A stretch of DNA of 51,396 nt from Streptomyces antioxidans (GTDB lineage: Bacteria > Actinomycetota > Actinomycetes > Streptomycetales > Streptomycetaceae): positions 1 through 51,396 of the forward strand of contig NZ_LAKD02000038.1 of the NCBI RefSeq assembly GCF_000968685.2. Direction: 5' to 3'. Below the pieces are notes generated by a model, which was not told the origin of the DNA, ran no database searches, and saw only the letters and a list, made by a program, of their open reading frames with translations. The number at the start of each line of letters is the position of its first letter. The first letter of the stretch is position 1. Position numbers and translations under genes: made by a program. Shown here piece after piece: positions 25,701 to 37,202 of the stretch.

Positions 25701-27392
25701 ATGAACCCGAACCCCCAGGCCGCCGCCGCGGCAGCGGACGCCCCACCGCGGTCGCACCCCAGAGCCTTCGAACCGGTCACCCTCGTCCTGACCATCGTGC
25801 TGTCGGTCCTCGGCGCCCTGATCGGCATCGTGCTGATCACCACGCTCGGGGTGTCGCCCAATACGGCCGTGATCGGCGCCCTGGTGGCGATGCTCATCGG
25901 CCGCGTCCCGGTGGGCGTGCTGACCCGGATGCGCTCGAAGCACCGCCAGAACCTGGTGCAGTCGGCGATCTCCGGCTCCACCTTCGCCGCGGCCAACTCC
26001 CTGCTCACCCCGATCGCGGTGCCCTTCGCGCTGGGCCGTAACGACCTGGTGTGGCCCATGCTCGGCGGGGCCGTCATCGGGCTCGCGGTCGACAGCTGGG
26101 TGCTGTACCGGGTGTTCGACTCCACGCTGCTGCCCGCCACCGGATCCTGGCCCGCCGGTATCGCGGCGGCCGAGACGATCAAGGCAGGGGACACCGGCGG
26201 GCGCAAGGCCGCGATCCTGGGAGTGGGGGCCGTGGTGGGCTTCGTCGGCGCGCTGTTCAAGCTGCCGACCGGGGCCGCTGGTGTGGGCTTCCTGGGCAAC
26301 ATCTGGGCGCTCGCCATGTTCGGCGTCGGGCTGACCGTGGGGCAGTACGCCCCCGACTTCGGCTACGACCTGGGCGGGAACCATGTACCGCACGGGCTGA
26401 TGATCGGCGCCGGGCTGGTCGCCCTGACCCAGGCGCTGCTGCTGATGCGGACGCGGAAGGGCGCTGGGGCTGAACCGGGGGAGAGGGCTGACGTTGTCCC
26501 GGGCGCCGATGGCGGCCCGGACGCCGATGGCGGTCGTACGGTCCATGCCCCCCAGCTGCGGCGGGGACTGCTGGAGGGCATGGGCCTCTTCCTCTGCGGC
26601 GCGGTCGTGGTCGCGGTCGCGGGCGGCGTGGTCGGCGGGCTCTCCCTGCCCGCCCTGGTCGGCTGGGTGCTGCTGGCCGGTGTCGCCGCGATCGTCCACC
26701 AGCTGATCGTGGGGCTGGCGGCGATGCACTCCGGCTGGTTCCCTGCGTTCGCCGTGACCCTGATCTTCCTGATCATCGGCCTGGTGCTGCACATCCCGAC
26801 CGTCCCGCTCGCCCTGCTGGTCGGCTACACGGCCTCCACCGGCCCCGCCTTCGCCGACCTCGGCTACGACTTCAAGGCGGGCTGGCTGCTGCGCCGGGAC
26901 GCCGCGCCCTGGCGGCCCTTCGAGCTGGAGGGGCGGCGCCAGCAGTACCTCGCCCAGCTCGTCGGCTTCGGTGTCGCGCTGGTGGTCGTCGCCGTCGCCT
27001 GGAAGGCCTTCTTCTCCGACGGGAAGGTGCCGCCGGTCGCCGAGGTGTACGTCACGACCATCAAGACCGGCCTCGAGCCCGGGACGATGACGACCATGCT
27101 GCTGTGGGCGATCCCCGGCGCGCTGGTCCAGCTCATCGGCGGACCCTCACGGCAGATGGGCGTCCTGCTGGCCACGGGGCTCCTGGTGGCCACGCCCCAG
27201 GCCGGGTGGATGGTGCTCGGCGCCCTGGCGGTCCGTCAGCTCTACACCGTGTGGCGGCGGCGCGGGATCGCCGACCCGAGGGCGCGCGAGGAGTCCGACG
27301 AGCAGGCCGAGAACGATCTGTCGCTGGTCGGCGCGGGACTCGTCGCCGGAAGCTCCCTCAACGACGTCGGTCAGCTCACGAAGGCGCTGTGA
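25701..27392 (+). CDS. OPT/YSL superfamily transporter
   Basis: A 563-aa polytopic membrane protein with about 12-14 hydrophobic segments, starting at ATG 25701 behind GCAGGAG. Features of the oligopeptide transporter superfamily include GVSPNTAVIGALVAMLIGR and SGSTFAAANSLLTPIAVPFALG near the N-terminus and GYTASTGPAFADLGYDFKAG in the C-terminal half. OPT proteins import small peptides, and YSL members import metal chelates, by proton symport. A hydrophilic loop rich in Gly/Asp (about 250-275) divides the halves. The AroM start overlaps its stop (GTGA). With PepE next door, peptides are the likeliest cargo. Confidence 0.88.
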   Translation: MNPNPQAAAAAADAPPRSHPRAFEPVTLVLTIVLSVLGALIGIVLITTLGVSPNTAVIGALVAMLIGRVPVGVLTRMRSKHRQNLVQSAISGSTFAAANSLLTPIAVPFALGRNDLVWPMLGGAVIGLAVDSWVLYRVFDSTLLPATGSWPAGIAAAETIKAGDTGGRKAAILGVGAVVGFVGALFKLPTGAAGVGFLGNIWALAMFGVGLTVGQYAPDFGYDLGGNHVPHGLMIGAGLVALTQALLLMRTRKGAGAEPGERADVVPGADGGPDADGGRTVHAPQLRRGLLEGMGLFLCGAVVVAVAGGVVGGLSLPALVGWVLLAGVAAIVHQLIVGLAAMHSGWFPAFAVTLIFLIIGLVLHIPTVPLALLVGYTASTGPAFADLGYDFKAGWLLRRDAAPWRPFELEGRRQQYLAQLVGFGVALVVVAVAWKAFFSDGKVPPVAEVYVTTIKTGLEPGTMTTMLLWAIPGALVQLIGGPSRQMGVLLATGLLVATPQAGWMVLGALAVRQLYTVWRRRGIADPRAREESDEQAENDLSLVGAGLVAGSSLNDVGQLTKAL

Positions 27393-28246
27393 ACGGGCGC
27401 GAGCAGCCCGTGACGGGCCCTGCCAGCAGCCCTGCGAGGAAGGACACGCACGCTGTGGACACGATGGAGGCCGTGGGCACGACGGCGGCTGTGGACGCCA
27501 CGGATGTCGTGGACCGCGACCGCCCGGCGGGTGGCCCGGCCCTCGGCCTCGTCACCATCGGCCAGGCCCCGCGGGCTGACCTCCGGCCGGACGCCGAACC
27601 GCTGCTGCCCGGGGTGCGTCTGGTCGAGCACGGCGCGCTCGACGCCGACCGGTTCGACGGCGCGGCCGAGGCCGCGACCCGTCGGCTCCTCGCCCCCGAG
27701 GACGGCGAGGCCCCGCTGGTCTCCCGGCTGCGCGACGGCCGTTCGGTGCTGCTCGGGCACGGTGCGCTCGTCCCGCGCATCGCGGACGCGGTCGCCCGCG
27801 CGGAGCGGGACGGCGCCGCCGCGACACTGCTGCTGTGCACCGGCCGCTTCCCGGCGGTACGGGCCGGGCGGCCGCTGCTGTTCGCCGAACCGCTGGTGCA
27901 GCAGGCCGTGGCGGCGGCCGTGGGCACCGACCCCGTGGGCATCGTCTGCCCGCACCCGGACCAGGCGGAGGACGTCTCCCGGCGCTGGGCGGAGCTGCTG
28001 CCCGGCCGGGTCGAGGCCGCGGTCGCCGATCCGTACGGACCCGCCGGGCGCGTCCTGGACGACGTGGCCGCCGCCGCGCGCGGCCTCGCCGAGCGCGGCA
28101 GCTCCTGGCTCGTCCTGGACTGCATCGGCTACACCGAGCGGATGCGCACCGCCGCCCTGCGGGCCGCGGACCGCCCCGTATTGCTGGCTCGCGCCATTGC
28201 CGTCCGGATGGCGGCCGAGGTGGTGGCGGCCTCGGCCTCGGCGTAA
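27389..28246 (+). CDS. AroM family protein (Asp/Glu racemase-like fold)
   Basis: A 285-aa protein; the AroM domain starts at about residue 50 (LGLVTIGQAPRADLRPD). AroM belongs to the Asp/Glu/hydantoin racemase superfamily. Both candidate catalytic cysteines are present, in LLLCTGRFP (first half) and LVLDCIGYTE (second half), spaced as in two-Cys racemases. GTG 27389 overlaps the OPT stop by four bases; a later start inside the first 50 disordered residues is possible. Despite the name, no aromatic-pathway genes are near. Racemisation of an imported or released amino acid is a reasonable but unproven role. Confidence 0.85.
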   Translation: MNGREQPVTGPASSPARKDTHAVDTMEAVGTTAAVDATDVVDRDRPAGGPALGLVTIGQAPRADLRPDAEPLLPGVRLVEHGALDADRFDGAAEAATRRLLAPEDGEAPLVSRLRDGRSVLLGHGALVPRIADAVARAERDGAAATLLLCTGRFPAVRAGRPLLFAEPLVQQAVAAAVGTDPVGIVCPHPDQAEDVSRRWAELLPGRVEAAVADPYGPAGRVLDDVAAAARGLAERGSSWLVLDCIGYTERMRTAALRAADRPVLLARAIAVRMAAEVVAASASA

Positions 28247-28365
28247 CGGGCGCAGGGCGCCCGCCGGTTCTCCCCCGCACGGCGCCCGCCGGTTCTCCCC
28301 CCGCGGGGCGCTCGGCGCAACGCGCGCTCGGCGCCGGGCGACCGGCACCGGATTGCCGGGCCGCA

Positions 28366-28434
28366 CCCGGCGCCCGCCTCCCACCAAGCCCGGCACCCGC
28401 CTCCCACCAAGCCCGGCGCCCGCCTCACACCAGG
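28366..28434. repeat. Three 23-bp tandem repeats between aroM and the ABC exporter gene
   Basis: The unit cccggcgcccgcctcccacc+aag occurs at 28366-28388, 28389-28411 and (last copy diverged) 28412-28434. The last copy contains the stop codon of the ABC gene. Upstream at about 28258-28300 a second duplicated unit (gcgcccgccggttctccc) occurs twice. The whole 178-bp gap is low-complexity and shows no clear terminator. Confidence 0.7.
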
Positions 28435-30305
28435 CTGTCCCGCCACGCCTGGTGCAGCGCCGCGAACCGGCCCTCGCCCGCGATCAGCCGGTCCGGCGGA
28501 CCGTCCTCCACGATCCGGCCGTCGGCCATGACCAGCACCCGGTCGGCCGTCTCGACGGTCGACAGCCGGTGGGCGATGACGACCGCCGTACGGCCGCGCA
28601 GCACCGTGTCCATCGCGCGCTGCACCGCCCGCTCGCCCGGGATGTCCAGGGAGGAGGTGGCCTCGTCGAGGATGAGGACCGACGGATCGGCGAGCAACGC
28701 GCGGGCGAACGCGACCAGTTGGCGCTGACCGGCGGAGATCCGGCCGCCGCGCTTGCGCACATCCGTGTCGTAGCCGTCGGGCAGCGCGGCGATGAAGTCA
28801 TGCGCGCCGATCGCCTTGGCCGCCTGCTCGATCTCGGCGCGGGTGGCGTCCGGGCGGCCGATGGTGATGTTGTCGGCGATCGTGCCCGAGAACAGGAACG
28901 CCTCCTGCGTCACCATGACCACCCCGCGCCGCAGTTCGGGCAGGGCCAGATCGCGCAGATCCACCCCGTCGAGCAGCACCCGGCCGTCGCTGGGGTCGTA
29001 GAACCGGGCCAGCAGCTTGGCGAGGGTGGACTTGCCCGCGCCGGTGGCCCCGACCACCGCGACCGTCTGCCCGGCGGGCAGCGTGAGGTCGAAGCGGGGC
29101 AGCACCTCGCCGCCGGTGCGATAGGCGAACCGCACCCCGTCGAAGACCACCTCCCGGCCGGGGGCGTTCGCCGGGCGCGGCGGCAGCGGTGCGGGCGCCA
29201 CGGGCTCGGGCACGGAGGGGCGCTGGGCCAGCAGGCCCGCGATCTTCTCCAGCGAGGCGGCGGCCGACTGGTAGGAGTTGAGGAACATCCCCAGCCGGTC
29301 GATCGGGTCGTACAGCCTGCGCAGATACAGCGCGCCCGCGGCGAGCACCCCGAGCGCGAGCGAACCGGAGGCCACCCGGTAGGCGCCCCAGAGCACCAGG
29401 GCGGCCACCGCCGCGTTGGCGACCAGCCGGGAGCCGACCACATAGCGGGCCATCTCCAGGATCGCGTCCCCGTTGGCGCGCTCATGGCGGTGGTTCTGCT
29501 CGCCGAACCGCGCGTCGTTGGCGCGCTCGCGGCGGAACGCCTGCACCGGGCGGATGCCGTTCATGGTCTCGGTGAATGACACGATCACCGCCGCGATCGC
29601 CGTCGACCGTTTGCGGTACACCCGCATGGAGCGGCGCTGGAAGGAGCGGATCAGCAGATACAGCGGCCAGAAGGAGAGCACGGCCGCCCCGCCGAGCCCC
29701 CAGTCCAGATACAGCAGCGTGAGGGAGATGTACACCACCGACAGCGCGACCCCGAGCAGTTCCTCCAGCCCGTCGGTGAGCAGCTCGCGCAGCGACTCGA
29801 CGTCCGTCGTGGCGCGGGAGATCAGCCGCCCGGAGGTGTACCGCTCATGGAAGTCCACGCTCAGCGCCTGGGCATGACGGAAGATCCGGCCGCGCAGATC
29901 CAGCAGCACGTCCTGGCTGATCCGGGCGGAGGCGCGGATGAACGCGTACTGCAGCGCCCCGGAGGCCAGCGCGCAGCCCAGATAGCCCGCGCCGACGGCG
30001 ATCAGCGGGCCGTGGCGGCCGTCCCGGAGGGCGGGCACGGCCCGGTCGATGGCGTACGCCACGAGCAGCGGACCGGCCTGGACGGCGGCCTGCTGGAGCA
30101 GCAGCAGAACGGCCGCCAGCCACACCCGCCGCCGGCGCGGAGAGAGCAGCGAGCGCAGCAGTGCGAGCGACGCGCCCTTGGGCACCGGCAGGACATCGCG
30201 GTCGAACGGGTCGTCGGACGCCGCCGCCCGGCCCCCGTCTCCGTCCCCGTCGTGCCAGTCGTCCCAGCCGTCGGCGCTCTCCCGCTCCTCCTCGACCGTG
30301 GTCAT
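28425..30305 (-). CDS. ABC exporter half-transporter (TMD-NBD), canonical subunit
   Basis: A 626-aa half of a heterodimeric type IV ABC exporter. An acidic N-terminal tail (about residues 1-45) precedes six membrane helices (about 60-350) and an NBD with Walker A GATGAGKST, signature ISAGQRQ and Walker B LILDEATSSLD, which keeps the catalytic Glu. Its ATG overlaps the stop of the upstream partner gene by four bases (ATGA), so both halves should be made in equal amounts. The substrate is unknown; it resembles multidrug/lipid exporters. Confidence 0.93.
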   Translation of the reverse strand: MTTVEEERESADGWDDWHDGDGDGGRAAASDDPFDRDVLPVPKGASLALLRSLLSPRRRRVWLAAVLLLLQQAAVQAGPLLVAYAIDRAVPALRDGRHGPLIAVGAGYLGCALASGALQYAFIRASARISQDVLLDLRGRIFRHAQALSVDFHERYTSGRLISRATTDVESLRELLTDGLEELLGVALSVVYISLTLLYLDWGLGGAAVLSFWPLYLLIRSFQRRSMRVYRKRSTAIAAVIVSFTETMNGIRPVQAFRRERANDARFGEQNHRHERANGDAILEMARYVVGSRLVANAAVAALVLWGAYRVASGSLALGVLAAGALYLRRLYDPIDRLGMFLNSYQSAAASLEKIAGLLAQRPSVPEPVAPAPLPPRPANAPGREVVFDGVRFAYRTGGEVLPRFDLTLPAGQTVAVVGATGAGKSTLAKLLARFYDPSDGRVLLDGVDLRDLALPELRRGVVMVTQEAFLFSGTIADNITIGRPDATRAEIEQAAKAIGAHDFIAALPDGYDTDVRKRGGRISAGQRQLVAFARALLADPSVLILDEATSSLDIPGERAVQRAMDTVLRGRTAVVIAHRLSTVETADRVLVMADGRIVEDGPPDRLIAGEGRFAALHQAWRDSLV

Positions 30306-32134
30306 GGGCTGCTCTCCCCCTCCTCGGCTTCCTGCCCGGACATCAGCGAGCGGTACTCCGCGCTCTCCCGCAGCAGCCGCTGATGGGTGCCGACGGCGGC
30401 GATCCTGCCCCCCGACAGCAGCGCGACCCGGTCGGCGAGCAGCACGGTGGACGGCCGGTGGGCGACGACCAGCGCGGTCGTGGACGCGAGCACCCGCCGC
30501 AGCGCCGCCTCCACCAGCGCTTCGGTGTGTACGTCGAGGGCGGAGAGGGGATCGTCGAGCACCAGGAACCGGGGGCCGCCCACGACGGCCCGCGCCAGCG
30601 CGAGCCGCTGCCGCTGACCGCCGGACAGGCTCAGCCCCTGCTCACCGACCTCGGTGTCGGTGCCCTCGGGCAGGGCGTGCACGAAGTCGGCCTGCGCCAC
30701 CTTCAGGGCCCGCAACAGCTCCTCCGTCCCCGCGTCGGCGGCGCCCATGAGGACGTTCTCCCCCGCGGTGGCGGAGAACAGCGTGGGCTCCTCGAACGCG
30801 ACGGCCACCAGGGCGCGCAGCTCCTCCCGGGTGAGGGCGGTGATGTCCCGGCCGTCGAGGGTGATCCGGCCGCGCGTGACCTCGTGGAGCCGGGGGACGA
30901 GAGCGGTAAGGGTGGTCTTCCCGGAACCGGTCGCCCCGACCAGCGCCATGGTCTCGCCGGGCCGGATGTGGAGATCGATCCCGTTCAGCACGGGCGGCTC
31001 CTCGGGTGGCGCGTCCGCGTAGGCGAACTCCACGCCCTCGAACCGCATCCCGCCCTGGCCCTCGTGCTCCTGGCCCGGGTTCCGCGAAGGCTCGGCCCGA
31101 AGCCGGTCGGCGGCCGTGGCCGGTTCCGCGTCCATGACGTCGAAATAGCGGTCGGTGGCCGTGGCCGCGTCCTGGCTCATGGCGAGCAGGAAGCCCAGGG
31201 ACTCCACCGGCCAGCGCAGCGTCAGGGCGGTGGAGATGAAGGCGACCAGCGTGCCCGCCGACAGGTCCCCGTCGGCCACCCGCACCGTGCCCAGCACCAG
31301 CGCCGCGCCGATCGCCAGCTCCGGCAGGGTCATGATCAGCGCCCAGAGCGTGGCCAGCAGCCGCGCCTTGTGCAGCTCGGTGGAGCGGACCTGCTCGGAC
31401 AGCGCGCGGAAGGCGCGGGCCTGGCTGCGGTGGCGGCCGAAGCCCTTGACGATCCGGACGCCCAGCACGCCCTCCTCCACGACCGTGGTCAGATCGCCGG
31501 TCTGGTCCTGCACGGTGCGCGCCACCGTCGCGTACTGCCTCTCGAACAGCGAGCAGAGGATCACTAGCGGCACCGCCGGGACCACCAGGACCAGGCCCAG
31601 CGTCCACTCCTGGGACAGCAGGATGGCGAACCCGGCCAGGACGGTGACCCCGTTGACCACCAGGAAGGTGAGCGGGAAGGCCAGGAACATCCGCAGCAGC
31701 ATCAGATCGGTCGTGGCCCGCGACAGCAGCTGCCCGGAGGCCCAGCGGTCGTGGAAGGAGACCGGCAGCCGCTGCAGATGGCGGTAGAGATCGGCGCGCA
31801 TCGAGGCCTCGACGGACGCCAGCGGCCGCCCCACCAGCCAGCGCCGCAGCCCGAACAGCAGGGCCTCGGCCGTGCCGAGGGCGAGCAGCAGCGCACCGCC
31901 CAGCCAGACCCCGCCCGGGTTCCGGTGGGCCACCGGCCCGTCCACCATCCACTTGAGGACCAGCGGGATGACCAGCCCCAGACAGGAGGCGACGACCGCC
32001 ACCCCGGCCGCGCCGAACAGCCGCGCCCGCACCGGGCGCACATAGGGCCACAGCCGCAGGAGCGAACGCGTGGCGGAGCGGTGCCGCGGGGCGGCACCGC
32101 CCTCCTGGGCGCGGGGTTCAGTCGTCACAGCCAT
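30302..32134 (-). CDS. ABC exporter half-transporter (TMD-NBD), subunit with degenerate ATP site
   Basis: A 610-aa partner of the preceding half-transporter, first in a two-gene operon. Six membrane helices (about 30-310) are followed by an NBD with Walker A GATGSGKTT, signature LSGGQRQRLALARA and Walker B LVLDDPLSALD. The residue after the Walker B Asp is Asp instead of the catalytic Glu, so one ATP site is probably hydrolysis-impaired, as in other asymmetric heterodimers. Only 34 bp separates it from the end of glgX, so read-through from glgX is possible. Confidence 0.93.
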   Translation of the reverse strand: MAVTTEPRAQEGGAAPRHRSATRSLLRLWPYVRPVRARLFGAAGVAVVASCLGLVIPLVLKWMVDGPVAHRNPGGVWLGGALLLALGTAEALLFGLRRWLVGRPLASVEASMRADLYRHLQRLPVSFHDRWASGQLLSRATTDLMLLRMFLAFPLTFLVVNGVTVLAGFAILLSQEWTLGLVLVVPAVPLVILCSLFERQYATVARTVQDQTGDLTTVVEEGVLGVRIVKGFGRHRSQARAFRALSEQVRSTELHKARLLATLWALIMTLPELAIGAALVLGTVRVADGDLSAGTLVAFISTALTLRWPVESLGFLLAMSQDAATATDRYFDVMDAEPATAADRLRAEPSRNPGQEHEGQGGMRFEGVEFAYADAPPEEPPVLNGIDLHIRPGETMALVGATGSGKTTLTALVPRLHEVTRGRITLDGRDITALTREELRALVAVAFEEPTLFSATAGENVLMGAADAGTEELLRALKVAQADFVHALPEGTDTEVGEQGLSLSGGQRQRLALARAVVGGPRFLVLDDPLSALDVHTEALVEAALRRVLASTTALVVAHRPSTVLLADRVALLSGGRIAAVGTHQRLLRESAEYRSLMSGQEAEEGESSP

Positions 32135-32168
32135 CAGTGGCGAGACTACGGTCCGCCACTGACACCGC

Positions 32169-34472
<2,304 letters not shown>

Positions 34473-34799
34473 ATCGGCCTCCGCGGCTCGCGGCCAACCG
34501 CCTCCGCCCCGTGGGGGAGGCGGGCAGCACCTCATGGCGGGCCCGGTGGACCCACGGTGTCCCGTCCCGCACGGCCCCGGCTGCGCCCTCCTCCCTGTTC
34601 TGCCCGCAATCCCGCCGACTCGCACGTTTTCCACCGCCGCCACCGGCCGATCCTCGTGGGGCCCCTCCGGCCTGGGACTGAAACGTGACCATCGAGGGGG
34701 AAGTCCACTGTCGGCGGCGTGTGATTACCTATCGCCAGGCACGCCTGCGCGTGATCGGGTTCGCCGCGGGGGCGCGGCCCTGGGGGAGGGAGAGCTGTT
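34473..34799. other. Divergent promoter region between glgX and the L,D-transpeptidase gene
   Basis: These 327 bases must carry promoters for both genes. I see no credible ORF. The glgX-proximal half is very GC-rich (ccgccccgtgggggaggcgggc near 34503-34525 can form a hairpin). The right half has a slightly AT-richer segment (gattacctatcg, 34722-34733) that could belong to the transpeptidase promoter. Confidence 0.4.
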
Positions 34800-36023
34800 G
34801 TGACGGTGCGGCGGATACCGGAGGCGGTGCGGGGCGGCCGCAAGGGGCTTCTCGCGCTGCTGCTCGGGGCGTTGCTGATGGCGCTGGCCGCGTGCGGCGG
34901 CGGTGGTTCCGACGACGACGGCAAGAAGGGCGGGGACGACAAGGGCGACCGGCCCAAGACCTCGCGCGCCGTGGTGACCATCGCACCCAAGGACGGCGCC
35001 AAGGGCGTGGACACCAGCGGTGCGCTGAAGGTCAGCTCGGCGAAGGGCACCCTGTCCTCGGTCAAGGTCAAGGACGCGAAGGGCACCGCGGTCGAGGGGA
35101 AGATCGCCCAGGGCGGGAAGAGCTGGCGGCCCGACGCCCATCTCCGCTCGGACACCACCTACACCGTGGACGCGGTCGCCAAGGACGCCCACGGTCTGAC
35201 CACCACCGAGCACGCCACCTTCACCACCCTCCGTCCCAAGAACACCTTCGTGGGCATCTACACCCCGGAGGACGGCTCCACGGTCGGCGTCGGCATGCCG
35301 GTCTCGCTCCACTTCACCCGCGGCATCACCCACCCGTCGGACGTGGAGAAGGGGATAGAGGTCAGCGCCTCGCCTTCGGTGCCGATCGAGGGCCACTGGT
35401 TCGGCAACGACCGGCTGGACTTCCGGCCCGAGGAGTACTGGAAGCCCGGCACCAAGGTGACGCTCCGCATGGACCTCGACGGGATCGAGGGCAGGCCGGG
35501 GGTGTACGGCGAGCAGCGGAAGTCCGTGACGTTCACCATCGGCCGCAGCCAGGTCTCCACCGTCGACGCCAAGTCCAAGAAGATGACGGTCAAGCGGGAC
35601 GGCAAGACCATCAAGACCATCCCCATCACCTCCGGCGCGCCCGGCCATGAGACCTACAACGGCAAGATGGTGATCAGCGAGAAGCATCCGGTGACCCGGA
35701 TGGACGGCGCCACGGTCGGCTTCGACGGGGAGTACGACATCAAGGACGTGCCGCACGCGATGCGGCTGTCGACCTCCGGCACCTTCATCCACGGCAACTA
35801 CTGGGCGGGGCGGCCCACGTTCGGTTCGTCCAATGTCAGCCACGGCTGTGTGGGCCTGTTCGACCAGCGCGGCGGACGGGACTCCTCCACCCCGGCGTCC
35901 TGGTTCTTCCGGAAGTCGATCATCGGCGATGTGGTCATCGTGAAGAACTCCCATGACGAGACCGTCCAGCCGGACAACGGGCTCAATGGCTGGAACATGT
36001 CCTGGGAGAAGTGGAAGGCATGA
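34800..36023 (+). CDS. L,D-transpeptidase lipoprotein (Ig-like plus YkuD domain)
   Basis: A cell-wall enzyme of 407 aa that forms 3-3 peptidoglycan cross-links outside the membrane. GTG 34800 follows GGGAGGGAG. The signal ends in a lipobox LAAC, with the acylated Cys32, followed by a Gly/Asp/Lys linker. Two Ig-like domains (about 55-250) resemble the BIg domains of actinobacterial Ldt enzymes. The YkuD domain contains FIHGNYW and SHGCVGL with catalytic Cys350. The C-terminal WNMSWEKW tail is typical of the family. It is divergent from glgX. Confidence 0.95.
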   Translation: MTVRRIPEAVRGGRKGLLALLLGALLMALAACGGGGSDDDGKKGGDDKGDRPKTSRAVVTIAPKDGAKGVDTSGALKVSSAKGTLSSVKVKDAKGTAVEGKIAQGGKSWRPDAHLRSDTTYTVDAVAKDAHGLTTTEHATFTTLRPKNTFVGIYTPEDGSTVGVGMPVSLHFTRGITHPSDVEKGIEVSASPSVPIEGHWFGNDRLDFRPEEYWKPGTKVTLRMDLDGIEGRPGVYGEQRKSVTFTIGRSQVSTVDAKSKKMTVKRDGKTIKTIPITSGAPGHETYNGKMVISEKHPVTRMDGATVGFDGEYDIKDVPHAMRLSTSGTFIHGNYWAGRPTFGSSNVSHGCVGLFDQRGGRDSSTPASWFFRKSIIGDVVIVKNSHDETVQPDNGLNGWNMSWEKWKA

Positions 36024-36077
36024 CCCCGGCCGGTGCCCGGGCGCCCCGGTGCGCTCGGCCCGGCCCTCCGCTCGGGT

Positions 36078-36093
36078 GTTAGCGGGCGCTAAC
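36078..36093. promoter_or_regulatory. Palindromic operator at the enoyl-CoA hydratase start
   Basis: gttagcg-gg-cgctaac is a perfect 16-bp palindrome ending eight bases before the ATG at 36102. taacct (36090-36095), overlapping its right arm, could be a -10 box placing transcription at or beside the ATG (leaderless). The form resembles operators of TetR-type fatty-acid regulators. Confidence 0.55.
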
Positions 36094-36101
36094 CTGCGCT
36101 C

Positions 36102-36869
36102 ATGACTGTGAACCTCGAGGTTGCCGACGGCGTTGCCACCTTCCGCCTTGACCGCCCCCCGATGAACGCGCTCGACATCGCCACCCAGGACCGGCTGCGG
36201 GAGCTCGCGGCCGAGGTGACCCACCGCGACGATGTGCGCGCGGTGGTCATCTGGGGCGGTGAGAAGGTGTTCGCGGCCGGTGCGGACATCAAGGAGATGC
36301 GGGAGATGGACCACGCCGCGATGGTGGCCCGCTCCGGTGATCTGCAGGAGTCCTTCACCGCCGTGGCCCGGATCCCCAAGCCCGTGGTCGCCGCCGTCAC
36401 CGGCTACGCCCTCGGCGGCGGCTGCGAGCTGGCGCTGTGCGCCGACTTCCGGATCGCCGCGGAGAACGCCAAGCTCGGCCAGCCCGAGATCCTGCTCGGT
36501 CTGATCCCGGGCGCGGGCGGCACCCAGCGGCTGGCCCGGCTGGTGGGCCCGGCCAAGGCCAAGGACCTCATCTTCACGGGCCGTCAGGTCAGGGCCGACG
36601 AGGCGCTCGCCATGGGCCTGGTGGACCGGGTGGTACCGGCCGAGGAGGTCCATGAGCAGGCCCGTGCCTGGGCGGCGAAGCTGGCCAGGGGCCCGGCGAT
36701 CGCGCTGCGCGCGGCCAAGGAGTCGGTGGACCGGGGGCTGGAGACGGACCTCGACAGCGGTCTCGCCATCGAACGGAGCTGGTTCGCCGGGCTGTTCGCC
36801 ACCGAGGACCGGGAGATCGGGATGCGCAGCTTTGTCGAGGACGGTCCGGGCAAGGCCACGTTCCGCTGA
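36102..36869 (+). CDS. Enoyl-CoA hydratase/isomerase family protein
   Basis: A crotonase-fold enzyme of 255 aa that probably hydrates trans-2-enoyl-CoA in fatty-acid or branched-chain acid breakdown. The oxyanion-hole region FAAGADIKEM (about residues 60-69) and GYALGGGCELALCADFRIA (about 102-120) are present. Both catalytic glutamates of true hydratases are kept, in GGCELAL and GQPEILLGLIPGAGGTQRL. It is monocistronic, with a likely leaderless transcript under the 16-bp palindrome. Confidence 0.93.
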   Translation: MTVNLEVADGVATFRLDRPPMNALDIATQDRLRELAAEVTHRDDVRAVVIWGGEKVFAAGADIKEMREMDHAAMVARSGDLQESFTAVARIPKPVVAAVTGYALGGGCELALCADFRIAAENAKLGQPEILLGLIPGAGGTQRLARLVGPAKAKDLIFTGRQVRADEALAMGLVDRVVPAEEVHEQARAWAAKLARGPAIALRAAKESVDRGLETDLDSGLAIERSWFAGLFATEDREIGMRSFVEDGPGKATFR

Positions 36870-37202
36870 CACCCGGCCGGTTCCGATCGCCCCGGCGGGG
36901 ACCGCTCTTCCCTCACCCCGGCCGGGGTGAGCGGAGCCGCCCGCGCCCCGGCCGGGGTCACGGGGCCGGGTATGCCCCGTGCGAGCGAATTTTCTTCGCC
37001 AACGGTCGGCCCTCTGCTGACCCGTTCCGGTACGCTGGGTGATCACGCGTACGCACGCTGACATCGCTGGTCAGATGGGGTGTTGCGGTTCCCCAACTGC
37101 CCTTGGCATATGTCGTATCGGATATATGGAGCCTGGGGCTCCGGTGTTCGGAATCCCATGGTTCCGCCCCGGATGGCCCTTTGGGCGGCCATGATGGGGG
37201 GC
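36870..37202. other. Intergenic region with palindromes behind the hydratase gene
   Basis: The first part contains a perfect 20-bp palindrome, ctcaccccggccggggtgag (36912-36931), and a second, ccccggccgggg, about 25 bp on, probably terminators for the hydratase gene. The rest, up to the ATPase start, is AT-richer with gcatatgtcgtatcggatatatgg around 37107-37130, the likely promoter. I see no gene. Confidence 0.5.

Noticed and set aside
34725..37064. Minus-strand open frame of 779 codons across the transpeptidase and hydratase genes
   Set aside because: It spans two confidently identified genes on the other strand and an intergenic region.
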